A stretch of 45,534 nucleotides of DNA from JAXDLH01 sp034666705 (lineage in GTDB: Bacteria; Chloroflexota; UBA6077; SHYK01): the NCBI GenBank assembly GCA_034666705.1, contig JAXDLH010000023.1, positions 1 to 45,534 of the forward strand, given 5' to 3'. The notes under the pieces are model-generated. The model worked only from the letters and a program-made list of their open reading frames with translations, was not told the origin of the DNA and made no database searches. Positions 38,818 through 45,534 of this stretch are shown piece by piece. Every line of letters starts with the position of its first letter. The first letter of the stretch is position 1. The position numbers were made by a program, and so were the translations under genes.

Positions 38818-40302
38818 ATGGCACGGTCTGAGCTGCTCGAGGCGCGGCGGAGCACCGGAGGCTATCACGGCCTGCGCGAGTGGCTGGAGCGCGTCGACCA
38901 GTTCGGCGAGCTGGCGCGGATCAGCGGCGCCCACTGGGACCGTGAGATGGGCGCCATCACCCAGATGCTCACCGAGAGCAGTCGCGGCCTCGCCCCGGCC
39001 ATCCTCTTCGACGACGTGCCGGGCTACCCGACCGGCTACCGCACCCTTTACGGGCAGTTCTCCTCGATCAAGCGGGTTGCGCTGACCCTTGGTCTGCCGC
39101 TGGAGTACGAGCGCCGCGCCGACATCGTGCACGCGTATCACGAGCGCATGGCGCATATGGAGCTGCTCAAGCCGCGCGTGGTGAGCGATGGACCCGTGTT
39201 CGAGAACGTCATGACCGGCGACGACGTGGACGTGCTCAAGTTTCCGGTCCCGCTCCACCACGACCGCGATACCGCGCGCTACGTCGGCACTGCTGACCTC
39301 GTCATCACCAAAGACCCAGACAGTGACTGGTACAACCTCGGCGCCTACCGCGCCGAGGTGTACGACGGCCGTACTGTGGGCTGTCAGATCACCGAGGGCA
39401 AGCACGGCCGCATCCACCGCGACACCTACTTCGAGCGCGGTCAGAGCATGAAGGTTGCCATCGTCTGCGGGCAGGATCCGCTGTTGTACATGCTCTCCGC
39501 GAGCCCGCTGCCCAAAGGCGTGTCGGAATACGAGTTCGCCGGCGGCCTGCGAGGCGAGCCCATCGACGTCGTGCTCGGCCCGTACACGGGCTTCCCGATC
39601 CCGGCCGACGCCGAGATCGTGATCGAAGGCGAAACGGTGCCCGGCAACGTGCGTCCTGAGGGCCCGTTCGGTGAGTGGATGGGCTATTACTCCGACGATG
39701 TGGTCGCGCGGCCATACGTCGACGTGAAGACCGTGCTGTATCGGAATAATCCAATCCTGACCTGCGCGCCCCAGCACAAGCCAGTCGACGAGACCGGGTT
39801 GCTCAAGGGCATCGCCGGCGCCGCTGAGATCTGGAAGGCGCTCGAGGCTTCGGGTCTGCCCGACATCCTCGGTGTCTGGAACCACACCGGCGGTCCCGCC
39901 ACGCGATTCACGGTGATCCAGATCCGCCAGCGCTATCCCGGCCATGCCCGCAACGTGCTGCACGTCGCGGCGAATTGCATGGCCGGCGCGTATAACGGCA
40001 AGTGGACGGTCGTGGTCGACGACGATGTCGATTGTTCGGACATCGATCAGGTGATGTGGGCGATGTGCACCCGCTTCGATCCGATGAACGACGTCGACCT
40101 CGAGCAGAAGGCGTGGTCGTCAGGCCGGGATCCGATGGTCATGCCCGGCAATTTCAACAACCGAATCTTGATCGACGCCTGCATCCCGTATGACCGCAAG
40201 CTGCGTGGCACCTTCCCGCACGTCGTGGACGTGAATCCGGAGATGCGGGCGATGCTGCGCGCTCGCTATGCAGACATCTTCGACCGCTACCAGCCACAGT
40301 AG
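38818..40302 (+). CDS. UbiD-family prenylated-FMN-dependent (de)carboxylase
   Basis: A 494-residue enzyme of the UbiD family, which uses prenylated FMN made by UbiX to decarboxylate (or carboxylate) aromatic and alpha,beta-unsaturated acids. The catalytic acid pair sits in 'RPEGPFGEWMGYYS' (about E281 and E286), the equivalent of the Glu-x4-Glu site in Fdc1; 'GFPIPADAEIVIEGETVPG' and 'GLLKGIAGAAEIWKALEASG' are further family blocks. No ubiX is in the window. AGGAGGAA precedes the ATG. Likely substrates in this setting are hydroxybenzoates, protocatechuate or phthalate-type acids produced or used by the divergent Rieske oxygenase, which remains inference. Confidence 0.93.
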   Translation: MARSELLEARRSTGGYHGLREWLERVDQFGELARISGAHWDREMGAITQMLTESSRGLAPAILFDDVPGYPTGYRTLYGQFSSIKRVALTLGLPLEYERRADIVHAYHERMAHMELLKPRVVSDGPVFENVMTGDDVDVLKFPVPLHHDRDTARYVGTADLVITKDPDSDWYNLGAYRAEVYDGRTVGCQITEGKHGRIHRDTYFERGQSMKVAIVCGQDPLLYMLSASPLPKGVSEYEFAGGLRGEPIDVVLGPYTGFPIPADAEIVIEGETVPGNVRPEGPFGEWMGYYSDDVVARPYVDVKTVLYRNNPILTCAPQHKPVDETGLLKGIAGAAEIWKALEASGLPDILGVWNHTGGPATRFTVIQIRQRYPGHARNVLHVAANCMAGAYNGKWTVVVDDDVDCSDIDQVMWAMCTRFDPMNDVDLEQKAWSSGRDPMVMPGNFNNRILIDACIPYDRKLRGTFPHVVDVNPEMRAMLRARYADIFDRYQPQ

Positions 40303-40373
40303 GCAATCAACAGTAAGCAAGCACATGTAGATGCAGCTTGGACCAGGCTGAGAGCAGGATGCACAACGTCTGC

Positions 40374-40451
40374 GTCATCCTTGAGGCCGCAGCCGAAGGA
40401 TCCGTAGTCCCAACCTTGGAATCACGGATCCTTCGCTTCGCTCAGGATGAC
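40374..40451. repeat. Inverted pair of dispersed palindromic repeats
   Basis: Two inverted units, 40374-40405 and 40424-40451, each ending in the GGATCCGT/ACGGATCC core, form a potential hairpin with an 18-base loop after ubiD. The right unit is identical over 28 bases to the reverse complement of 22513-22540. The 290-base gap 40303-40592 has no gene. Confidence 0.75.
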
Positions 40452-40592
40452 CCGATCCTTGTGGCGCCGCTCGATCGTCGGAGCCTAACACACGGAGTCA
40501 GGCTCGGCGTGTCAATCTGATCGCGTGCCAGCGTGCAACTCACTGCATCGGGCCAGCGTAGATCTCGATATCTGCTATCAGGAGAGGTCCCC

Positions 40593-42791
40593 TTGAGAGT
40601 CGACAGCAACGTGCGGATCGACGGCGCCGGGAAGCTCACCGGGGCGACGAAGTACGCGGCCGACGTGGTTCGCCCCGGCATGCTGCACGCCGCCCTGCTG
40701 CGCAGCCCGTACCCGCACGCCCGTATCGTCTCGATCGATGCGAGCCGCGCGAAGGCGCTGCCCGGCGTGCACGCCGTCCTTACTGGCCAGGATACGCCCG
40801 ATTACCTCCTGGGCCGCTCGATGCGCGACATGCCGATCCTGGCGCGCGACCGCGTACGCTTCTACGGCGAGAAGGTAGCGGTGGCGGCGGCTGACACGAT
40901 GGAGATGGCGGAGGAAGCGATCGGGTTGATCGACGTCCAGTACGAGGAGTTGCCCGCAGTCTTCGATCCGGTCGAGGCGATGCAGCCCGGTGCGCCGCTC
41001 GTCCACGAGCCGGACTGGGTGCGTGCCCACAAAACGCCCACCCAGAAGGTGGCGGATTACCCGAATAGCGTGTCGAATCCGATCTACGGCGTCGGCGTCG
41101 AGGAGATCGAGCGCGCCATAGCCGAAGCGCCATTCGTCTTCGAGCACGAGTTTCACACACCGATCCAGCATCAGATGTACCTCGAGCCGCACTGCTGCAC
41201 GGTGGAGCTGGACGAGGCGGGCGTTGCGCACGTGTGGGCCACCAATAAGGCGCCATTTCTGCTGCTCGATTACCTGCGCGAGGGGATGGGTCTAACCCGC
41301 CCCGAATTCGACGTGCACATCATGCCGTTGGGCGCGGACTTTGGCGGCAAGGGCTCCTTCATGGACATCCCGATCGCCTATCTGCTGGCAAAGGCGACGC
41401 GCCGCGCCGTCCGCATCCAGATGAGCATGACCGATGAGTTGGTCGCGGCGAATCCACGCCACTCCGCCACGATTCGGATCAAGAGCGGGCTTGACGCCAC
41501 CGGCCGGGTGCTCGCTCGGTGGATTCGTACCTACTACAACAGTGGCGCCTACGCGGCGTTCAAGCCAGCCGTGGACGCGACGCTGCCGCGTGTGCTCATC
41601 GGCGGGCTCGGCGCGTACGAGCGGCCGCCAGTGTGGCGCGTCGAGGGGCACATGATCTACACGAACACGGTGCCGTGCGGCCACATGCGCGAGCCGGGCG
41701 GCGCGCAGCCAATCCAGGCGATCGAGCAGCATCTCGATCTTTGTGCGCGGGAACTGGGCATCGATCCCCTCGAGATTCGCCTCGTCAACGCACCTGAGGA
41801 GCCGCGACCCGAGAACCAGGGTGGCGCGGGGACGATCCCGAAAAGCCGCGAGGTACTGCGGGAGGCCGCCCGGGCGATCGGCTGGGACGACCCGAAGCCA
41901 GCCAACGTGGGCCGTGGCATTGCGCTCATCAGCATCACGAATAGCCCCGCCACCGACTACACGAACCGCCTGATCGTCCAGCGGGACGGCCGCATCGTGA
42001 TGCACACGCCGATCATCGAGCAGGGCTCCGGCATGCTTACGGCGTTCCGCCAGATGGTGGCGGAGTCGCTCGGCGTCGGCCTCGACCAGGTCGATATCGT
42101 GCAGACGATGGATGAGGACTACGACCGGGGCGTCGGCGGCAGCCGCGTCACGCGCGTGGTTGGGCGGATGATCGACATCATGGTGGAGCGCCTGCAACAC
42201 CGGATGGCGGAGTTGGTTGCTGACCAGGCCGACTGCGGCGTGGATGAGGTTGGCGTCGAGCCAGGTGGCTTCCGCACGCCGGACGGCGAGTTTCACGCGC
42301 TGGGCGAGGTCGCGCAGCTCGCGCCTCAAGAAATGGTCGAGCTGCTCCGCTACACGCCGCAGCCGCAGGACGTCGTGGAGGCGTACGCGGCCTTCGCCGC
42401 CGAGGTTGCGGTAGATCCGGAAACCGGCGAGGTGGACCTGAGGCGCGGGACAACGGCGGTCGAAATCGGCAAGGTCGTCAACCCGATCGGCCACCGTGGC
42501 CAGATCGACGGGGGAATCGCACAGGGAATCGGGTACGCGCTCATGGAGGGGCTATCGTTCGAGGATGGCCGTCCGACGATGCTGAACCTGCACGAGTACA
42601 AGATCCCGACCGTCGTCGATATGCCGCCATTCGACGTGACCCTGCTGGAGCCGGAGCTCGTACTCGGCGTCACCCCGATCGGCGAAGGCCCCAACTGCGC
42701 CATGGCGGCAGCCATCGCGACCGCGGTGATGGACGCGACCGGCCGCGAGTTGAACATCCCCATCCACCCCGAGGACCTCGTCGCGGGATAG
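40593..42791 (+). CDS. Xanthine dehydrogenase/aldehyde oxidase-type molybdenum-binding subunit
   Basis: A 732-residue large subunit of the molybdenum hydroxylase family. The likely start is a TTG at 40593 with AGGAG 8-10 bases upstream. It begins with the 'a/b hammerhead' domain ('RIDGAGKLTGATKYAADVVR'), then 'HQMYLEPHCCTVEL', the molybdopterin loop 'PLGADFGGKGSF' (about residue 249), 'CGHMREPGGAQPIQAIE' and the catalytic Glu in 'PIGEGPNCAMAAAIATAV' (about residue 697). Such enzymes hydroxylate aldehydes or N-heteroaromatics with water. No 2Fe-2S or FAD subunit is adjacent on this strand; the 2Fe-2S gene 0.8 kb downstream faces the other way and belongs to a second large subunit. Confidence 0.92.
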   Translation: MRVDSNVRIDGAGKLTGATKYAADVVRPGMLHAALLRSPYPHARIVSIDASRAKALPGVHAVLTGQDTPDYLLGRSMRDMPILARDRVRFYGEKVAVAAADTMEMAEEAIGLIDVQYEELPAVFDPVEAMQPGAPLVHEPDWVRAHKTPTQKVADYPNSVSNPIYGVGVEEIERAIAEAPFVFEHEFHTPIQHQMYLEPHCCTVELDEAGVAHVWATNKAPFLLLDYLREGMGLTRPEFDVHIMPLGADFGGKGSFMDIPIAYLLAKATRRAVRIQMSMTDELVAANPRHSATIRIKSGLDATGRVLARWIRTYYNSGAYAAFKPAVDATLPRVLIGGLGAYERPPVWRVEGHMIYTNTVPCGHMREPGGAQPIQAIEQHLDLCARELGIDPLEIRLVNAPEEPRPENQGGAGTIPKSREVLREAARAIGWDDPKPANVGRGIALISITNSPATDYTNRLIVQRDGRIVMHTPIIEQGSGMLTAFRQMVAESLGVGLDQVDIVQTMDEDYDRGVGGSRVTRVVGRMIDIMVERLQHRMAELVADQADCGVDEVGVEPGGFRTPDGEFHALGEVAQLAPQEMVELLRYTPQPQDVVEAYAAFAAEVAVDPETGEVDLRRGTTAVEIGKVVNPIGHRGQIDGGIAQGIGYALMEGLSFEDGRPTMLNLHEYKIPTVVDMPPFDVTLLEPELVLGVTPIGEGPNCAMAAAIATAVMDATGRELNIPIHPEDLVAG

Positions 42792-42818
42792 TCACCTCTT
42801 GAAGGTCAGGCATAAGTG

Positions 42819-43251
42819 CTATGGCATCACCGAGAAGCCGTACTGCGCGAAGTGATGGTCCAAGGTAAATGCGCTAGTGATACCCAGGCGTTCCATCACG
42901 GCAAAGCTGGTTGCATCGGTAAGTGAGAAATCCTTATCGGTGTATTGAAAAAATGATTGACTCCGCGCGTGCCTCGTCCAGTTCGGTGACTCGCTCGATG
43001 CGTGTCCGGCTCCGGCGTACTCCACGGAGAAAATCCGTGGCAAACGGCACGCCGACGCGGGCAATGAATAGGGCGTGCGTCTCGGCAACCACGTAGTTGC
43101 TGGTGTGTGTCAACAGCCGGTCGTCGGTAATTCGCTGCCAGGTGGCCCGTGCCTGCAGGTGGTGAGAATCGCGTGGGTTGGTAAGAGCAAGAAAGCCAGA
43201 TGAATCGAGGAAGACATCCGTCGAAGCAAACCGGCGTGGTAACGTGATCAT
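42819..43251 (-). pseudogene. PIN-domain toxin, frameshifted at a T6 run
   Basis: The first frame gives 'TDVFLDSSGFLALTNPRDSH', 'TSNYVVAETHALFIARVG' and 'ELDEARAESIIF', typical of the VapC subgroup with a C-terminal 'DKDFS' block, then hits a stop after the run of six T (six A at 42948-42953 on the plus strand). The next frame continues 'QYTDKDFSLTDATSFAVME' and 'AFTLDHHFAQYGF' to 42819. Removing one T restores a full 143-residue PIN protein with all acidic residues. The ATG overlaps the antitoxin stop (ATGA). The homopolymer setting fits slippage, either as mutation or as programmed or transcriptional slippage. Confidence 0.82.
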
Positions 43252-43538
43252 TGGTCTCGGGGCGTGTAGGCCTCAGCGAGGTACTCATGCTTTCTGGATG
43301 CGTCGGTGGGGGGCGCCTCAGTAGCCGCGCCCACTAACTTCCAGAGCGCGTCGTCCGGCATGATGATCCCGGTCTTGCGCTGCCGAAGGGGTCTCGCACG
43401 CTTCACGGGCGTGAGGACGGCCAGCTCTTGATTAGCGCTGGTGAGGATTAACGACTCGCCTGACTCGCTCACCTCATTCACGATGCGCAACAGTTCCGGC
43501 ACGGCGCTCACGTCAATAGTCCTATGGGCTCGCGCCAT
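43248..43538 (-). CDS. Antitoxin, Phd/YefM-like, of the second PIN pair
   Basis: A 96-residue protein that begins 'MARAHRTIDVSAVPELLRIV' and continues 'VSESGESLILTSANQELAVL', which recalls the short strand-helix DNA-binding start of prevent-host-death-type antitoxins. The C-terminal half is charged and less structured ('TEAPPTDASRKHEYLAEAY'), as expected for a toxin-wrapping tail. I chose ATG 43538, preceded by GAGG; GTG 43556 is also possible. Its stop overlaps the toxin ATG by four bases, so translation is coupled. It is intact while the toxin is frameshifted. Confidence 0.75.
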   Translation of the reverse strand: MARAHRTIDVSAVPELLRIVNEVSESGESLILTSANQELAVLTPVKRARPLRQRKTGIIMPDDALWKLVGAATEAPPTDASRKHEYLAEAYTPRDQ

Positions 43539-43590
43539 CTCGTCCACCTCGCTCACAACACGTATGCCGCAATTATTCCACGCTGGAGGT

Positions 43591-44076
43591 TTACGCGCTC
43601 CGCAGGCGGGCGATGGCTTCGCGGACGGAGTCGAGGATCTTGACGTAACTGCCGCAGCGGCAGAGGTTGCCAGAGAGGTATTCGCGGATCTCGTCGTCCG
43701 AAGCGTTGGGCCGCTCCATGAGCAGCGCCTTTGCTGAGAGGATGATGCCGGGCGTGCAGTAGGAGCACTGGAAGCCGCTCTTGTCGATGAATGCCTGCTG
43801 CATGGGGTCGAGGTGGGTCGGCGCGCCGTCGGGCACGGGCATGCCTAGCCCTTCGACAGTGAGCACGTCGCGGCCCTCCGCCATCGCGGCGAGTGTGAGG
43901 CATGAGCTGATCGGCTGGCCATCCACCAGGACGGTACAGGCCCCACAGACGCCAATGCCGCACCCCTCGCGGACGCTGAGCAACCCGAGATGATCGCGCA
44001 GCACCTCGAGCAGCGTTTGCTCCGAGGGCGCTTCGATGCGTTGTTCCGTGCCATTGACGCGCAGGACCGGGCTCAC
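43591..44076 (-). CDS. 2Fe-2S subunit of a molybdenum hydroxylase (CoxS/XdhC-type)
   Basis: A 161-residue iron-sulfur subunit. The ferredoxin-like N-terminal cluster is held by C39, C44, C47 and C59 ('EGCGIGVCGACTVLVDGQ' to 'SSC'), and the C-terminal helical domain has C104, C107, C139 and C141 ('FQCSYCTPGI' and 'NLCRCGSY'). It passes electrons from the molybdenum centre towards FAD or another acceptor. The GTG start overlaps the stop of the large subunit gene by four bases (GTGA), so the two are translationally coupled. An FAD (CoxM) subunit gene is not seen; it may lie beyond the right edge or be absent. Confidence 0.94.
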   Translation of the reverse strand: MSPVLRVNGTEQRIEAPSEQTLLEVLRDHLGLLSVREGCGIGVCGACTVLVDGQPISSCLTLAAMAEGRDVLTVEGLGMPVPDGAPTHLDPMQQAFIDKSGFQCSYCTPGIILSAKALLMERPNASDDEIREYLSGNLCRCGSYVKILDSVREAIARLRSA

Positions 44077-45534
44077 TGGGCACCTGCCAGCGTGTCGAGC
44101 ACGCGCTCTGGCGAGAGGGGAATGCGCGGGACGCGGACGCCGATGGCGTCGCGCACGGCGTTGCCGATCGCCGGCGGCACCGCGGGAAGTCCAGTCTCGC
44201 CGAGGCCGTGCACCTCGGGGTTCGGCCCCGGGTTCTCGGCGAGGGTCGTCGTGAAGCTCAGCGGGAAATCGAGCATCGAGGCGATGCTGTAGTCGGACAG
44301 GTTCGCATTGGTGACCTGACCGCCATCGAACACCATCTCCTCGAAGAGTGCCTGCGAGAGCCCGAACGTGGCGCACCCCTCGTTCTGGAGCTCGGCCGAA
44401 GGGCGGTCGATTACGCGACCGGCGTGCGTTGCGAGGTGCAGACGCAGCAGCTCCACTTTACCGGTCTCCTTGTCTACCTCGACGACCGCGCTCGCGGCGG
44501 CCTGATGCCAGTGATGGGATGCCTTGCCCTGGCCCGTCTCCGGATCCACCGCGATCTGCGTGCGGAATCCGCCCGTGCCCGTGAGGCTCTCGAGGCCCGC
44601 GGCCCGCAATAGTTCCGCCATGTCCACGTCTGCCGCGAGTGGCGCCGCCTCGGCGGCTCCCTGGACCCGAACCCGTCCCTCGGCTACTTGGACCCGCTCC
44701 GCTGGGACCTCGTAGACTCGCGCTGCCAGCTCGCGAAGCTCGACATACAGATCCTCGGCGGCCTCCTGCGCCGCGAGCGCGTTGAAGAACGAGGACCGAC
44801 TCGAGCTGGTGCCCTGATCGGGCGGCGTCGAGCCGGTGTCTGGATAGGGGACTCGCACCCGCGCCTCGGGGATGCCGAGCGCACGGGCTCCTTCGCGAGC
44901 GAGCACCGTGCGCGAGCCCTGGCCAATGTCCACCGTGCTGCTCAACACGCTGACCGCGCCATCCGCATCGAGGCGGATTTCGAGGGTCGTCGTCGCCGGG
45001 TTGCTGCCCATGTGCTTGATGATGACGGCCACGCCACGGCCGACGACCTTGCTGGGTCCCGAAGGCGCCGGCAACGGCTCGTGGTAGCCGATATGCTCGG
45101 CCGAGTCCTCGAGCAGTTCGTCCCAGTGCACGTCCGCCATCGGCTCGCCGGTGGCGAATGCGTCACCGTCGTGCAGGATGTTGCGCAGGCGGAACTCGAG
45201 CGGGTCTATGCCCATGCGGCGCGCTAGCTCGTCGGTATGGCTCTCATATGCCCAGGCGACCTGCGAGACCGCCAGCCCGCGGAACGGAACGGCATTCGGC
45301 CGGTTCGTGTACACGGCGTACGCGTCGACCTTGACGTTGGGAATGATGTACGGTCCAATCGCTCCGATCCCACCCGAGCGCGCGATGGTGCCGCTGCGAT
45401 CGGCGTACGCGCCGCCGTTGTAGTGGATCTCGACCTCGCGGGCCGTGATCGAGCCGTCGTGGCGCAGCCCCGTCTTGATGCGGACCTGCGCCTCGTGCTT
45501 CGTCGTCGTTACGAACTCCTCGGCTCGTGCGAGC
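44073..45534 (-). CDS. Molybdenum hydroxylase large subunit, C-terminal ~486 residues (5' end outside window)
   Basis: The frame is open to the right edge of the window, where it reads 'AEEFVTTTKHEAQVRIKTGL' and 'EIHYNGGAYADRSG', the molybdopterin-binding domain of the xanthine dehydrogenase/aldehyde oxidase family. Later come 'NAVPFRGLAVSQVAWAYESH', where CO dehydrogenases have their active-site Cys loop (not the case here), 'STVDIGQGSRTVLAREGA', 'ATHAGRVIDRPSAELQNEG' and the catalytic Glu region 'VHGLGETGLPAVPPAIGNAV'. It is followed by its 2Fe-2S subunit in a four-base overlap. It is a different lineage from the large subunit at 40593. An N-terminus upstream off the window is expected. Confidence 0.92.
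   Translation of the reverse strand, partial: LARAEEFVTTTKHEAQVRIKTGLRHDGSITAREVEIHYNGGAYADRSGTIARSGGIGAIGPYIIPNVKVDAYAVYTNRPNAVPFRGLAVSQVAWAYESHTDELARRMGIDPLEFRLRNILHDGDAFATGEPMADVHWDELLEDSAEHIGYHEPLPAPSGPSKVVGRGVAVIIKHMGSNPATTTLEIRLDADGAVSVLSSTVDIGQGSRTVLAREGARALGIPEARVRVPYPDTGSTPPDQGTSSSRSSFFNALAAQEAAEDLYVELRELAARVYEVPAERVQVAEGRVRVQGAAEAAPLAADVDMAELLRAAGLESLTGTGGFRTQIAVDPETGQGKASHHWHQAAASAVVEVDKETGKVELLRLHLATHAGRVIDRPSAELQNEGCATFGLSQALFEEMVFDGGQVTNANLSDYSIASMLDFPLSFTTTLAENPGPNPEVHGLGETGLPAVPPAIGNAVRDAIGVRVPRIPLSPERVLDTLAGAQ

Noticed and set aside
40593..45534. Carbon monoxide dehydrogenase (cox) locus
   Set aside because: Neither large subunit shows the CoxL active-site Cys motif (VAYRCSFR); both belong to the wider molybdenum hydroxylase family.
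1..45534. tRNA, rRNA, transposase, integrase or phage genes
   Set aside because: I looked for them by eye on both strands and saw none; a tRNA scan would be needed to exclude a divergent tRNA.

Overview
The window is high-GC bacterial chromosome (roughly two thirds G+C by eye). It has no rRNA, no tRNA that I could recognise, no phage genes and no transposase. The gene content points to a Chloroflexota-type heterotroph, for instance an SAR202-, Limnocylindria- or Thermomicrobia-like lineage. The reasons are four paralogous luciferase-like flavin oxidoreductases, Rieske, UbiD and molybdenum hydroxylases, DUF433/DUF5615 and PIN toxin-antitoxin pairs, a DUF2905 gene, and a secreted protein with 'RARPDV...GRTD' Ig-like repeats. 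The taxonomy is inference, because there is no marker gene here.

Layout. Positions 1-4.3 kb carry small stand-alone genes (a beta-barrel-like protein, a VOC protein, a broken DUF2905 gene, an aspartyl-protease-like protein), a LigJ-like amidohydrolase and an orphan NMT1-type binding protein. Positions 4.4-10.7 kb look like a redox or stress island: NarL-type regulator plus PAS histidine kinase, DoxX, a YqeK-like HD hydrolase, a PaaA-like di-iron protein, a universal stress protein and a rubrerythrin-like protein. Positions 10.9-16.4 kb hold the LLM-RraA-LLM operon, a divergent third LLM gene and an M24 'pitta-bread' protein without metal ligands. Positions 16.6-18.7 kb encode a large secreted Cys/Asn-rich repeat protein of unrecognised type.

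Positions 19-25.7 kb hold a Cys-less isochorismatase homologue, a peptide-type ABC importer (binding protein and two permeases, no ATPase) and a CoA-transferase-like pair lacking the catalytic glutamate. Positions 25.9-37.6 kb hold a fourth LLM protein, an aldo-keto reductase, an alpha/beta hydrolase, a TcuA-like flavoprotein coupled to another ABC binding protein, a Dyp peroxidase, an MFS exporter and a Rieske oxygenase. Positions 37.7-45.5 kb hold a double GlcG/HbpS protein, a UbiD decarboxylase and two xanthine-dehydrogenase-type molybdenum subunits, the second running off the window end with its 2Fe-2S partner.

Together the genes read as a scavenging catabolic island: import of small organic acids or peptides, oxygenation by flavin, Rieske and molybdenum enzymes, decarboxylation, and lower-pathway hydratase, aldolase and CoA chemistry. 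LigJ-like and RraA-like proteins echo the last steps of protocatechuate 4,5-cleavage, but the ring-cleavage genes are absent. Only one transcription factor was recognised.

The most striking observations are: three toxin genes in three separate TA loci, each broken by a frameshift beside an intact antitoxin; the secreted Cys-repeat protein; three enzyme-fold proteins that have lost catalytic residues (CoA-transferase beta, M24, isochorismatase); and a cluster of ~38-bp repeats at ~72-bp spacing near 35.9-36.1 kb.
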